A DNA stretch of 64,000 nucleotides, from contig NZ_VIWW01000001.1 in the NCBI RefSeq assembly GCF_007829885.1, positions 434,001 to 498,000 on the forward strand. Reading direction: 5' to 3'. A program made the translations under genes and the position numbers. The notes under the pieces were generated by a model. The model was not told where the DNA came from and did no database searches. It was given only the letters and a program-made list of their open reading frames with translations. This document shows positions 52,177 to 62,500 of the stretch, one piece after another (positions within the stretch are counted from its first letter, which is position 1; each line of letters starts with the position of its first letter). This DNA is from Streptomyces brevispora (GTDB taxonomy: Bacteria; Actinomycetota; Actinomycetes; Streptomycetales; Streptomycetaceae).

Positions 52177-53229
52177 TCAGTCCTGCTTCTCGCCGCTCGC
52201 GAAGCGGGAGATGACCAGCGCGACGATGATGATCGCGCCGTTGAGGAACTGGTTCCAGAGGGCCGGGACGCCGCCGAGGGTCATCACGTTGACCACCAGC
52301 TGAAGCGTCAGTACGCCGGTCAGCGCACCGAACAGGGTGCCGCGCCCGCCCTTGAGGCTGATACCGCCGATCACCGCGGCGGCGAACACCTGGAAGATCC
52401 AGCCGTTGCCCTGCGTCGCGGCGACCGCGCCGTAGTGGCCGGTGTAGAGGATGCCGGCGAAGGCCGCCAGCAGACCGCCGATGGCGAGCACGATCCAGGT
52501 GACCCGGTCGACCCGGATACCGGCCGCGCGCGCCGCTTCCGGGTTGCCGCCGATCGCGTACAGCGAGCGTCCGTGCCGCAGCCAGGCCAGGGCCGCGCCG
52601 CCGATCGCGAAGAGCACCAGGCAGATCCAGACCGCGGCCGGCACCCCGAACCACTGACTCTTGCCCAGGTAGCGGAAGGACTCCGGGACGTCGGTGATGG
52701 ACTTGCCCTCGGTGATGCCGATGTGGAGTCCGCGCAGCATGGTCAGCATGCCGAGCGTGGCGATGAAGCCGTTGACCCGCAGCTTCAGCATCAGGAAGCC
52801 GTTGATCGCACCGATGACGAGGCCGACCAGCAGGCAGAGCGGAATCGCCGTCCAGGTGGGGAGCACGCCCAGACCGGCGAAGCGGCCGTCGTCCCCGGGC
52901 AGCACCAGCCACATGGCGACGACGGGCGCGATGCCGATCGTCGACTCCAGCGACAGGTCCATCCGCCCGCAGATCAGGATCAGCGCCTGACCCAGGACCA
53001 GCAGGCTGAGCTCGGAGGACTGCTGGACGACGCTGATCAGGTTGTCCGAGGTGAGGAAGACCGGCGAGACGATGAAGCCGATCACCATCAGCACCAGGAT
53101 CACCGGCACCAGCGAGAAGTCGCTCCACCGGATCAGCTTGAGCCTGCTCAGCGGGCTGTCGCCGCCTAGTCCGCCCTTCGCTCCCGCGTCGATGTCGTCG
53201 GCCGTGGACGGCCGTATCGTGCCGGTCAT
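52177..53229 (-). CDS. Sugar ABC transporter permease (RbsC type)
   Basis: A 350-residue membrane protein of the ribose/xylose permease family with about ten helices. The landmark VVQQSSELSLLVLGQALILI and the motif GGNPEAARAAGIRV (about 241-254), then AAAVIGGISLKGGRGTLFGALTG near the C-terminus, identify the family. ATG 53229 overlaps the ATPase stop by 4 bases. It is the last gene of the cluster. Genes upstream on the strand encode its ATPase and binding protein. Confidence 0.93.
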   Translation of the reverse strand: MTGTIRPSTADDIDAGAKGGLGGDSPLSRLKLIRWSDFSLVPVILVLMVIGFIVSPVFLTSDNLISVVQQSSELSLLVLGQALILICGRMDLSLESTIGIAPVVAMWLVLPGDDGRFAGLGVLPTWTAIPLCLLVGLVIGAINGFLMLKLRVNGFIATLGMLTMLRGLHIGITEGKSITDVPESFRYLGKSQWFGVPAAVWICLVLFAIGGAALAWLRHGRSLYAIGGNPEAARAAGIRVDRVTWIVLAIGGLLAAFAGILYTGHYGAVAATQGNGWIFQVFAAAVIGGISLKGGRGTLFGALTGVLTLQLVVNVMTLGGVPALWNQFLNGAIIIVALVISRFASGEKQD

Positions 53230-54746
53230 TCCCTTTCCCCCACACCTTCCATGGCGGCGACGAGTTCCCCGTCGGTCCACCCGCTTGCGAACGTGGCGAC
53301 CACTCGCCCGTGGAACAGGGCGAGCACCCGGTCGCAGACCCGCAGATCGTCCAGCTCGTCCGAGACGACGACCGCGGCATTGCCCTCGTCGGCGACCCGC
53401 CGGACGACCCCGAGGAGCGAGTCCTTGGACTTGACGTCCACACCCGCCGTGGGCCGGACCGCCACCAGCACGCTGGGTCCGCGGGCCAGTGCGCGGGCGA
53501 CCACCACCTTCTGCTGATTGCCGCCGGAGAGCCCGGAGACGGGCTGCTCGGGGCCCTGGGTCTTGATGTCCAGCGAGTCGATCATGCCCCGGGCGAACTC
53601 CCTTGTGCGGGAGGGCAGTACGGTCCCCCACGGTCCGAGCTGGTCGGTGACCGTGAGGGTGGCGTTCTCCGCGACGCTGCGCCCGAGGACGAGGCCCTGG
53701 TCGTGCCGGTCCTCGGGGATGTAGCCGATCCCGGCGGCCAGCGCGTGCGGCACGCTCCCCGAGCGCACGGCCTCGCCGTGCACCCGGACGGTGCCGCCAC
53801 CCGCCTTGCGCATGCCCGCCAGGACCTCGCCCAGCGCCGTGTTGCCGCTGGCCGCGGAGCCTGCCAGGCCGAGCACCTCGCCGGGGCGCACCTGGAGGTC
53901 CAGCGGTTCGAACCGGCCCTCCAGGGTGAGCCCCTCGGTGCGCAGGACGGGCTCCGCCGACGCGTCGGGCGGTGTGGCGGTGCCTGCGGCGTGCCAGGCG
54001 ACGGCGCCGCCGGACTTCTCGCCCGTCATCGCCGCCACCAGCTCCGTCTTCGCCACGTCCGCCACGGGGGCGGTCAGCACATGGCGGGCGTCGCGGTAGA
54101 CGGTGACCGCCGTGCAGAGCTCGTACACCTCCTGCAGATGGTGGGAGATGAAGAGGAACGCGACCCCCTGGCTCTGCAGTTCCCGGAGCTTGTCGAAGAG
54201 CCGCCCGATGCCCCGGGCGTCGAGCTGGGCGGTCGGCTCGTCGAGGATGATCAGCCGCGCGCCGAAGGAGAGCGCGCGGGCGATCTCGACGAACTGCCGC
54301 TGCTCGACCGCGAGATCGCGCGCCCGGGTGTTCGGGTCGACCTGGACGCCGTAGTCGGCGAGGAGCTGCTCCGCGCGCTTGCGCAGCCGCCCCCAGCTGA
54401 TCCAGCGGGCGTTGTCGTCGAACCGGTTGAGGAAGAGGTTCTCGGCGACGGTCAGGTCGGGGACGACCATGGACTTCTGGTAGACGCAGGCGACCTTCGA
54501 CTGCCAGGCCGTGGTGTCCCCGAAGGCGGGCGCGGGCTCGCCGCCGAACGTGACCGTGCCCGCGTCCGCCTTGTGGAGTCCGGTCAACACGCTGACCAGG
54601 GTCGACTTGCCCGCGCCGTTGCGGCCGACGAGGGCGTGCGACTCACCGGGCTGCACGGTGAGCTGCACCCCGTCGAGCGCGACGGTGGGTCCGAAGCGTT
54701 TGACAACGCCTTCCGCCTGTACGGCGGGTGGTGGTGCCTGGTCCAT
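53226..54746 (-). CDS. Sugar ABC transporter ATP-binding protein (RbsA type, two domains)
   Basis: A 506-residue double ATPase. The first domain is complete: Walker A GRNGAGKST, signature LAVEQRQFVE, Walker B LIILDEPTAQLD. The second lacks key residues: GSAASGNTALGEV replaces Walker A, and after the signature LSGGNQQKVVVARAL the Walker B region reads VLVAVRPTAGVDV, with the D-E pair of DEPT missing. So only the first site should hydrolyse ATP in the usual way, as in other RbsA-like importers, though here the change is stronger. ATG 54746 lies 2 bases after the binding-protein stop (54749). Confidence 0.9.
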   Translation of the reverse strand: MDQAPPPAVQAEGVVKRFGPTVALDGVQLTVQPGESHALVGRNGAGKSTLVSVLTGLHKADAGTVTFGGEPAPAFGDTTAWQSKVACVYQKSMVVPDLTVAENLFLNRFDDNARWISWGRLRKRAEQLLADYGVQVDPNTRARDLAVEQRQFVEIARALSFGARLIILDEPTAQLDARGIGRLFDKLRELQSQGVAFLFISHHLQEVYELCTAVTVYRDARHVLTAPVADVAKTELVAAMTGEKSGGAVAWHAAGTATPPDASAEPVLRTEGLTLEGRFEPLDLQVRPGEVLGLAGSAASGNTALGEVLAGMRKAGGGTVRVHGEAVRSGSVPHALAAGIGYIPEDRHDQGLVLGRSVAENATLTVTDQLGPWGTVLPSRTREFARGMIDSLDIKTQGPEQPVSGLSGGNQQKVVVARALARGPSVLVAVRPTAGVDVKSKDSLLGVVRRVADEGNAAVVVSDELDDLRVCDRVLALFHGRVVATFASGWTDGELVAAMEGVGERE

Positions 54747-54748
54747 GG

Positions 54749-55789
54749 CTAGCTCTTCTTCTCCAGCTGATTGGCCCACAGCTTCGGGTCGTCGACGTTG
54801 TCCTTGGTCACCAGCGGCGCGGGGAGCTGGTCCTCGAAGCCGTTCGGGATCTTGATGATGGTGGAGTCGTGGTCGGTCGGGCCCTCCTTGAAGGTCTTCC
54901 CGTCCAGCGCCGCCTTGGCGTAGTACAGCGCGTACTTCGCGTAGAGGTCGGCGGGCTGGGAGATCGTCGCGTCGATCTTCCCGGCCTTGATGGCGTCGAA
55001 CTCCTCCGGGATGCCGTCGTTGGAGATGATGGTGATGTGGCCCGGCGAACCGGCCGGCTTCAGCAGCTTCTTCTGCTCCAGGAGCGCGAGGGTCGGCTGC
55101 AGGAAGACACCGCCGGCCTGCATGTAGATGCCGTTGATGTCGGGGTGGGCGGCCAGCGTCGACTGGAGCTTCGCGGAGGCGACGTCGCCCTTCCAGTCGG
55201 TGGCGAGCTCGAACACCTTGATGTCCGGGAAGTCCTGGTCCATGCAGGCCTTGAAGGCCTCGGAGCGGTCGCGGCCGTTGATCGAGGACAGGTCGCCCTG
55301 GAACTCGACGACCTTGCCCTTGCCCTTCAGCTGCTCGCCGAGGTACTTGCAGGCGTTGGTTCCGTACGCCTTGTTGTCGGCCCGCACCACCATGTAGACG
55401 TTGCCCTTGTCGGGGCGGGTGTCGACGCTGATGACCGGGATCTTCTTCTCGTTCAGGGTGTTGAGCGACTCGGCGATCGCGCCGGTGTCCTGCGGAGCCA
55501 TCACCACGGCCTTGGCGCCCTGGTCGGTGAAGGTCTGGACGTTGGCGACCAGCTTGCCGATGTCGTTCTGCGAGTTGGTCAGCGGCAGCGCCTTGACCTC
55601 GCCGCCCTTGACCCCCTTCTGGATGTAGTTCTGGTAGGAGTTCCAGAAGTCGCTGTCGCTGCGCGGCAGGTCGATGCCGACCTTCCCGCCACCCGCACCG
55701 TCGTCCGATGATTCGCGGTTGCAGCCCGCGAGGGCAGTGACGGCCAGCAGTACGGCGCAGGCTGCCGCACTCGTGGTACGCACTCTCAT
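54749..55789 (-). CDS. Sugar ABC transporter substrate-binding lipoprotein (RbsB type)
   Basis: A 346-residue periplasmic-binding-like lipoprotein. The signal peptide ends LAGC with Cys25 or near it as lipid anchor. A GIDLPRSDSDFWNSYQNYIQ-type N-terminal sugar-binding segment and VVMAPQDTGAI and QAGGVFLQP follow. Family members bind monosaccharides. The neighbours (a FucD-like dehydratase and an SDR) suggest L-fucose or a related deoxysugar or sugar acid as ligand. The 122 bases before it (55790-55911) include only weak hairpins. Confidence 0.92.
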   Translation of the reverse strand: MRVRTTSAAACAVLLAVTALAGCNRESSDDGAGGGKVGIDLPRSDSDFWNSYQNYIQKGVKGGEVKALPLTNSQNDIGKLVANVQTFTDQGAKAVVMAPQDTGAIAESLNTLNEKKIPVISVDTRPDKGNVYMVVRADNKAYGTNACKYLGEQLKGKGKVVEFQGDLSSINGRDRSEAFKACMDQDFPDIKVFELATDWKGDVASAKLQSTLAAHPDINGIYMQAGGVFLQPTLALLEQKKLLKPAGSPGHITIISNDGIPEEFDAIKAGKIDATISQPADLYAKYALYYAKAALDGKTFKEGPTDHDSTIIKIPNGFEDQLPAPLVTKDNVDDPKLWANQLEKKS

Positions 55790-55911
55790 GGTGTCCCGTT
55801 TCCTTTGTGGAGTACCGGCTCGGAGATCTGATGGCATTACTGGGGTGCGTGGTGCAGGTGGTGCGAGGTGTAGAGCCCAGGTGGTTCCCGGTCGGACCGC
55901 ACACCGTCCGG

Positions 55912-56691
55912 TCAGCTGCCGGCGGGGCGCAGGCGCAGGCCCTGCATTCCGCCGTCGACGGCCAGTGCGGTGCCCGTCACGGAGGCCGCGGCGGGGCTGG
56001 CGAGGTAGACGATCGCGGCGGCCACCTCGTCGGCGGAGACCAGCCGGCCCAGCGGCTGCCGGGCGTTGAGGGCCGCGCGTTCGGCGGCCGGGTCGTCGGC
56101 CTGACCGAGCAGCCGGCCGATCCACGGGGTGTCCGCGGTGCCGGGGTTGACGCAGTTGACGCGGACGCCCTCGCGGACGTGGTCGGCGGCCATGGCGAGG
56201 GTCAGCGAGAGGACCGCGCCCTTGCTCGCGCTGTACAGGGCACGTTGCGGCAGCCCGGCGGTCGCGGCGATCGAGCAGGTCTGGGTGATCGAGACGGCGC
56301 CGGGGCGCTCGGCCGCCGCGCGCCGCAGATGCGGCAGGGCGTGACGGGCGGTGCGGACCATGCCGAGGACGTTGATGTCCAGGACCCGGGTCCATTCGTC
56401 GTCGTCGTTGTCCTCGACGGAGCCGATGGAGCCGATGCCCGCGTTCGACACGAGCGTGTGCAGGGAGCCCAGTTCGGCCGCGGCCCGGTCGACCGCCTCG
56501 CGCACGGCCGCGTCGTCGGTGACATCCGCCTCGACGGCGAGGGTGCCCTCGGGGGCGCCCGCGGTCTCCCGGTCGAGGACGGCCACGCGGGCCCCGCGCT
56601 CCAGGAGCATGGTCGCGACGGCGGCCCCGATACCGGAGGCACCGCCCGTCACCAGGGCGTTCATCCCGTCGAAGTCGCGTGTGCCGGTCAT
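55912..56691 (-). CDS. Short-chain dehydrogenase (probable 2-keto-3-deoxy-L-fuconate dehydrogenase type)
   Basis: A 259-residue SDR. The nucleotide motif is TGGASGIG (about 16-23), the Asn-Ala-Gly is VSNAGIG, and the active site is Ser-Tyr-Lys in [10 protein letters not shown]...YSASKGA. Another landmark is [15 protein letters not shown] 56691 overlaps the dehydratase stop by 4 bases, so the two enzymes are coupled. In the non-phosphorylating L-fucose pathway of Xanthomonas the step after L-fuconate dehydratase is an SDR that oxidises 2-keto-3-deoxy-L-fuconate; the order here fits, but the substrate is inferred from context only. Confidence 0.82.
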   Translation of the reverse strand: MTGTRDFDGMNALVTGGASGIGAAVATMLLERGARVAVLDRETAGAPEGTLAVEADVTDDAAVREAVDRAAAELGSLHTLVSNAGIGSIGSVEDNDDDEWTRVLDINVLGMVRTARHALPHLRRAAAERPGAVSITQTCSIAATAGLPQRALYSASKGAVLSLTLAMAADHVREGVRVNCVNPGTADTPWIGRLLGQADDPAAERAALNARQPLGRLVSADEVAAAIVYLASPAAASVTGTALAVDGGMQGLRLRPAGS

Positions 56692-58025
56692 CGGCCGTCC
56701 TCCTCGGTGGTGCGGCGGGCCTGCCATACGGGCCCCTCCGGATAGCGGTGTGCGGCGATCGACTCGGGGAGCATCCGGGCGGAGAAGCCCGGGGACACCG
56801 GCGTCCGGTAGCGGCCCGAGTCGATCACGGTGGGGTCGACGAAGTGTTCGTGCAGATGGTCGACGTATTCGATCACCCGGTCCTCCCAGGTGCCCGAGAC
56901 CGCCACGTAGTCGAACATCGAGAGGTGCTGCACCAGCTCGCACAGGCCGACGCCGCCCGCGTGCGGGCAGACCGGTACGCCGTACTTGGCGGCGAGCAGC
57001 AGGATCGCCAGGTTCTCGTTGACGCCCGCGACCCGGGCGGCGTCGATCTGGACGAAGTCGACCGCGCCGGCCTGGAGCAGCTGCTTGAACACGACCCGGT
57101 TGGCGACGTGTTCGCCGGTGGCGACCTTGACCGGCTGTCCGGCGCGCACGGCGGCGTGGCCGAGGATGTCGTCGGGGCTGGTCGGCTCCTCGATCCAGTG
57201 CGGGTCGTACGGCGCGAGCGCGGTCATCCACTCCACCGCGTCGGCGACGTCCCAGCGCTGGTTGGCGTCGACCGCGATCCGTACGTCGGCGCCGACGGCG
57301 TCACGGGCGAGCCCGAGCCTGCGGACGTCGTCGTCGAGGTCGCCGCCGACCTTCAGCTTGATCTGGGTGAAGCCGTCGGCGACGGCCTCCTTCGCCAGCC
57401 TGACCAGCTTGTCGTCGGAGTAGCCGAGCCAGCCGGGCGAGGTGGTGTAGGCGGGGTATCCCTCGGCGCGCAGCCGCGCGGCCCGCTCGGCCCGGCCCGG
57501 TTCGGCGGCTTGCAGGATCGCGAGCGCCTCCTCGGGGGTGAGGGCGTCGCTGAGGTAGCGGAAGTCGACGAGGGAGACGAGTTCCTGCGGCGTCATCTCG
57601 GCCAGGAACTGCCAGACGGGTCTGCCCGCATGCTTCGCCGCCAGGTCCCAGGCGGCGTTGACGACCGCCCCGGCCGCCATGTGCATCACGCCCTTCTCGG
57701 GCCCCAGCCAGCGCAGTTGTGAATCGTGGGTGAGGTCCCGGTACAGCGCACCGAGGTCGGCCGCGGTGCGGGGCACGGGACGCCCGACCACATAGGGCCG
57801 CAGCGCCTGGATGGCGGCCGCCATCACCTCGTTGCCGCGCCCGATGGTGAAACAGAAGCCATGTCCCTCGATACCGCCGGCGTCATGGTCCGCGGCGTCG
57901 GTACGCAGTACGACGTAGGCAGCCGAGTAGTCGGGATCGGGGTTCATGGCGTCCGAGCCGTCCAGTTGTTCCGAGGTCGGAAAACGGATGTCGTGAACCT
58001 CGAAATCCGTGACGGTCTGACTCAT
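56688..58025 (-). CDS. L-fuconate dehydratase-like enolase-superfamily enzyme
   Basis: A 445-residue sugar-acid dehydratase. The N-terminal capping domain is followed by the barrel with all expected residues: Lys223 and Lys225 in QIKLKVGG, Asp253 and Asn255 in VDANQRW, Glu279 in WIEEPTSP, Glu305 in VATGEH, His355 in CPHAGGVG and Glu381 in GTWEDR. These match the L-fuconate dehydratase (FucD) subgroup of the mandelate racemase-like branch. ATG 58025 is the first gene of the operon; a long frame upstream to 58259 is not coding. It acts before the SDR at 55912. FadR-type boxes lie in its upstream region. The dehydrogenase and lactonase for the first steps are not in the window. Confidence 0.88.
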   Translation of the reverse strand: MSQTVTDFEVHDIRFPTSEQLDGSDAMNPDPDYSAAYVVLRTDAADHDAGGIEGHGFCFTIGRGNEVMAAAIQALRPYVVGRPVPRTAADLGALYRDLTHDSQLRWLGPEKGVMHMAAGAVVNAAWDLAAKHAGRPVWQFLAEMTPQELVSLVDFRYLSDALTPEEALAILQAAEPGRAERAARLRAEGYPAYTTSPGWLGYSDDKLVRLAKEAVADGFTQIKLKVGGDLDDDVRRLGLARDAVGADVRIAVDANQRWDVADAVEWMTALAPYDPHWIEEPTSPDDILGHAAVRAGQPVKVATGEHVANRVVFKQLLQAGAVDFVQIDAARVAGVNENLAILLLAAKYGVPVCPHAGGVGLCELVQHLSMFDYVAVSGTWEDRVIEYVDHLHEHFVDPTVIDSGRYRTPVSPGFSARMLPESIAAHRYPEGPVWQARRTTEEDGR

Positions 58026-58044
58026 GCGCGCCCCCAGGGGAAAT

Positions 58045-58143
58045 AACATCGGACCTCTGCTCTGGTCATCCGATGTATAGCGCCCTGAAGGCCCCAACGT
58101 CCAGGGTTGAGGCGAAATTGACCGCTCACAGCTCGGATGTATG
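58045..58143. promoter_or_regulatory. Cluster of FadR-type boxes before the dehydratase operon
   Basis: On the minus strand ATACATCGGATG at 58078-58067 is identical to the box before the FadR regulator. ATACATCCGAG at 58143-58133 is a variant, and ACATCGGA at 58046-58053 is a half-site. They surround the likely promoter of the 58025 gene and explain how the regulator could control it. Confidence 0.6.
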
Positions 58144-58282
58144 GCCCACCTGATGCCCTGATTCGGTCGCCGATACACCTTCGTGGCCCAGGTTCGCGCC
58201 GCCTTGCGCAGGGGCTGCGGCGAGGGTGGCCTGAAGCCGTAAGGTTGTTCCGTACGCAAGGGAACTTCGGAAGGAGGCCTGG

Positions 58283-59440
58283 GTGATCGAGCTCGAGGGG
58301 GTTCCCGAGCTGATCGACCCGGTCATGGTGGCCGCGTTCGAGGGGTGGAACGACGCAGGTGACGCCGCTTCCACAGCGGTCGCGCACCTGGACCGGGAGT
58401 GGAAGGGCGAGGTGTTCGCGGCGCTGGACGCCGAGGACTACTACGACTTCCAGGTCAACCGCCCGACGGTGTGGCTGGACGGCGGGGTGCGCAAGATCAC
58501 CTGGCCGACGACCCGGCTCTCCGTGGTCCGCATCGGCGGGGACAAACCCCGCGACCTCGTCCTGGTCCGGGGCATCGAACCGTCGATGCGCTGGCGCTCG
58601 TTCTGCAACGAGATCCTGGGCTTCGCCCATGAACTGGGCGTCGAGATGGTCGTGGTGCTCGGTGCGCTGCTCGGCGACACCCCGCACACCCGTCCGGTAC
58701 CGGTCAGCGGCGTCACGTCCGATCCGGACCTGGCGCGGACCATGGACCTGGAGGAGACCAGGTACGAGGGGCCGACCGGCATCGTCGGCATCCTCCAGGA
58801 GGCGTGCACCCACGCGGGCGTGCCCGCCGTGAGCCTGTGGGCGGCGGTACCGCACTACGTGTCGCAGCCGCCCAACCCCAAGGCCACCCTGGCACTGCTG
58901 AACCGGCTGGAGGATCTCATCGGGCTGCGCATCCCCCTGGGTGAACTGGCCGAGGACGCGCGCGCCTGGCAGCTCGGGGTCGACCAACTGGCCGCCGAGG
59001 ACAGCGAGGTGGCCGAGTACGTGCAGACGCTGGAGGAGGCCCGGGACACCGCGGAGCTTCCCGAGGCGAGCGGCGAGGCCATCGCCCGGGAGTTCGAGCG
59101 CTATCTGCGGCGCCGGGACCCCGGTCCGGGCGCCGCACCGGGCGGACACGCGACGGAGAGCGGCGACGGCTCGTATCTGCGGGACACCTCCGGCGGCCGG
59201 GCCAGGCCGCCGAAGCCGAACCGGCCGGAGACCGGACCCGGGCCGGTGAGCGGGTCCGGAGGCGGGTCCGCGGCCGGTCCCGCGACGGGCCCGGCACCGG
59301 CCGAGGGCGGGGAGGACCGCGATACCGGCGGCCCGCACCGTCCGCCGGGCGAAGCCCCGAAGGACGCCCCGAAGGACTCCTCGGAGGGTGCCCCTGCGGA
59401 TCCGCCGGAGGAGCCGGACGGGAATTCGTCGGAGGACTGA
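58283..59440 (+). CDS. parJ: PAC2-family protein, ParJ (ParA-interacting)
   Basis: A 385-residue PAC2-domain protein. The N-terminal 270 residues contain the fold ([62 protein letters not shown] and [22 protein letters not shown]). The C-terminal 100 residues are a low-complexity Gly/Pro/Ala tail, probably disordered. GTG 58283 is 5 bases after AAGGAGG. In S. coelicolor, ParJ (SCO1662) lies between glpD (SCO1661) and mshC (SCO1663), which is the same neighbourhood as here with insertions. ParJ was reported to regulate ParA assembly and chromosome segregation in sporulating hyphae. The mapping rests on recalled synteny and family. Confidence 0.85.
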   Translation: MIELEGVPELIDPVMVAAFEGWNDAGDAASTAVAHLDREWKGEVFAALDAEDYYDFQVNRPTVWLDGGVRKITWPTTRLSVVRIGGDKPRDLVLVRGIEPSMRWRSFCNEILGFAHELGVEMVVVLGALLGDTPHTRPVPVSGVTSDPDLARTMDLEETRYEGPTGIVGILQEACTHAGVPAVSLWAAVPHYVSQPPNPKATLALLNRLEDLIGLRIPLGELAEDARAWQLGVDQLAAEDSEVAEYVQTLEEARDTAELPEASGEAIAREFERYLRRRDPGPGAAPGGHATESGDGSYLRDTSGGRARPPKPNRPETGPGPVSGSGGGSAAGPATGPAPAEGGEDRDTGGPHRPPGEAPKDAPKDSSEGAPADPPEEPDGNSSED

Positions 59441-59503
59441 TCGGGACAGCCGGGAGCCGGACGGGTGGACACCCGTCCGGCTCCCTGGTTTCGCTGCGGA
59501 CAT

Positions 59504-62500
59504 TCAGGAGCAGGTGAAGCGCGCGGCTCCCCAGTCGCCGTGGTCGCCGGTCTTGGAACCGTTGGTGTCCGTGACCTTCAGACGCACATGGCGTGCGCCG
59601 TCGAGCGGCACATCGACGGGTACGGTCGCCGACGCCCCGGTCACCTTCGGCGAGGTCCAGAGCACCTTGCCGTCGGCCTCGACGGAGAACGCCACCTCGC
59701 CGTAGCCGTCGATCTCGTCGTCGATCCCGGCGTCCGCGGTGAACTTCGAGCACTGTCCGCCGAGATAGATCTCGATGTCGGAGTCGGCATGGGTGCCGAT
59801 CCCCTTCTCGTACACCTTCCCGGCCAGCGTGAGCGGGCCGCCGTCGGCCGCACCCGACTCGCCGTTGCTGCGGTCGCGCTCGGCCGGACCGTAGCCGTTG
59901 ACCGAGCTCAGCCACTCCAGATCGCTCGCCCACACCTCACCGGTGGGAGGCGGCGGCATCACCGCCGCGGCGATCCGCTGGACCGCCGTACGGGATTCGC
60001 CCGCCGAGCGGTAGCGGACGAGCGCGGTGATCCGCGCCTCTCCCGCCGCGGCGTCCTTCGCCGGGGTGACCGACACCTCGACCCGCCGGGTGGTGCCCGC
60101 CGGGATCCGCTGCACGGGCTCGGCCGGGGTGACCCGCCAGCCCTTGGGGACGTCCAGGGAGACCGCGGCGTCCGTCACATCGGCCCTGCCCGCGGTGACG
60201 TCCACGGCGACGGTGGCCGGGACTCCCGCGCCGGCCTCCTGGCCCTGCGGTGCAGAGACCGTGGCCGTCGCGGCCGCGTTCCGTCCGCCGACCGCACTGG
60301 TGTTCTCCAGCTTCACGGAGAACTTCCTGCCCGTGGACAGCGGGGCGGTCTTGATCTTCACCACGCCGCCGCGGTCGTCGCGGTCGTACCACCAGCCCTG
60401 CTTCGCCGAGGCGTACGCGGCGGCCGAGCCGAGCCGGGGCAGCTTGCCGGTGAGCTTCACCGCGCTCGGCTCCGAGCCGGTGTGCACGCTGAACTCGTAC
60501 GGGCGGCTGCTCTGCTTCCCGGTGAACTTCCCCTTGCTCTCACCGATGTTCACGGTGATGTCTCCCGCGCCCCTGGCCGGTGCGCGGACATCGGCCGTCT
60601 GCGTCGCGTACGCGCCGTCGCGGTGCTGCCGGGTCACGCCGTCGTCCTCGTACAGGGTGAACGACGACTTGCCCTGCGGGTAGATGTCCCAGGCCAGCGG
60701 GGAGCCGGCGGTGCGGTCCTTGTACGAGCGGATGCCCGGCCACATCGGCACACTGGCGCCTCCCCTGACGAACAGCGGCAGGGTGTCGAGCGGGGCGCTG
60801 TAGTCGTCGACGGTGGTCGGGCCCTGGTAGGTCCGCCCGGTCCAGTAGTCGGTCCAGGTGCCCTTCGGCAGGTAGATGCCGTCCCGCTCGGTGCTGTCCT
60901 GGTAGACCGGGGCGACGAGGAAGTCCTCGCCGGACATGAACTCGTACTTGGCCGCGTCCGTCGCCGCCTTCGGGTCGTCCGGGTACTCCAGCACCAGCGG
61001 GCGCACCATGCCGACACCGGTCTTCGTCGCCTCGTGGGCGTAGGAGTACTGGTAGGGCAGCAGCGACTCCTTGAGCTTGAGGTACTCGCGGTTGACGGAG
61101 GTGTACGGCTCCCCGTACCGGAAGGGCTGCTTGTCGCTGGCCGCCCAGCCGTCCATGGTCATCGTGGTCCCCAGGAACATCTTCCACTGGAGGTCACGGG
61201 TGTACGTTTTGGCGCTGCCGCCGAAGATGCCGTCGACGTCGCCCGTGGTGTAGGCGAGGCCGGACATCGTGGCGCCGGCGTAGGTCGGGATCTGCCAGCG
61301 GATGTAGTCCCAGGTGCCGTACTGGTCGCCGGACCACTGGACACCGCAGCGCTGCGCGCCGGACCAGCTCTCGGGGGCGTAGGTGAAGCCGCGGGCGTCG
61401 CTGTTGTCCTCGATGCCCTTGTACGCGTCCTTGCAGCCGTCCAGGGCGAACTTGTAGCCGTCCCCGATCCAGGCCACGTCGAGCTTGGCGACGCGCTGGC
61501 CGGCCTTGACCTGCTCGGCGATCTTGTCGATGCCGTCCTGGGTCCACAGGCCGAGCTGCATGTCGCGGTCCTGGAGGCCCTTGGCGGTCTCCGCGAGGTC
61601 CTCGTGGCCGCAGCCGTAGCCGTCGTTGACGAGCATCCAGCCGTTCGGCATGTCGTTCTCGACGTAGCCGTCGGCGATCTTGAGCGCGTCCAGGGTGTGG
61701 CGCTCGCCCCGGTTGGCGTTGTGGAGGTAGCAGTCGGCGTCGCCGATCTCCATGCCGTACACCGGCGGCAGGAACGGCTTGCCGGTGAGCTTCGTGTACT
61801 GGCCTATGACCTCCTTGGCGTCACCCGCGAAGTAGTAGGCGTCGAAGCGCTGTTCCTCGGCGCTGGTGGTCACCGGGTCGGTGAAGCGGTAGGTGCCCGG
61901 CGCGAAGGTGTTGCGGAACACGCCGTAGCCGGCCGACGAGAGGTAGAACGGAACCGAGTTGGGGTGCCCGCCGTCGTCCCAGTCGTAGTCGACGCCGACC
62001 TCGACGGTCTTGCCCCGGTGCGAGGTGTTGCCGCGGCCGTTCTGCATACCGGCGCCGTAGAACTGCTCGTCGCCGCCGCGCGCGAGGGTCTGGGTGGTCT
62101 TCTCGCCGTCCCAGCTCAGCCCCTTCGCCTCGGACCAGACCTGGCTCCCGTCGGCCCGGTGCAGGGCGAATCGCAGGGGCGACTTGTAGACACGCAGGGT
62201 GACGTCGCCGGTGGAGAGGTCGTAGCGGTCGCTCCGCTCCTTCCAGTGGGTGCGGGGCGGCGACCCCTGGGGCAGCACGATGGCGTCGCCGGCCGGGTCG
62301 GAGAACGTGCCGTCGGGGGCGAGTTCGATCCGGAAGGTCTCGGCGGACACGAAGCTGACGCGGGCCTCCGCCGTCCCCGCACGCAGGTGGTAGACGGATC
62401 CGTCGGCCGAGAAGCCGGTGAGGTCGCCGACCGTCGACTCAGCGGGTGGGGCCGGATCCGCCTGGGCACTGCCCGGTCCCGAGAGGACGGCGAACAGTCC

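Noticed and set aside
58126..58374. Minus-strand frame upstream of the dehydratase
   Set aside because: It is antisense to the start of parJ and has no coding features. The region is a divergent promoter gap.
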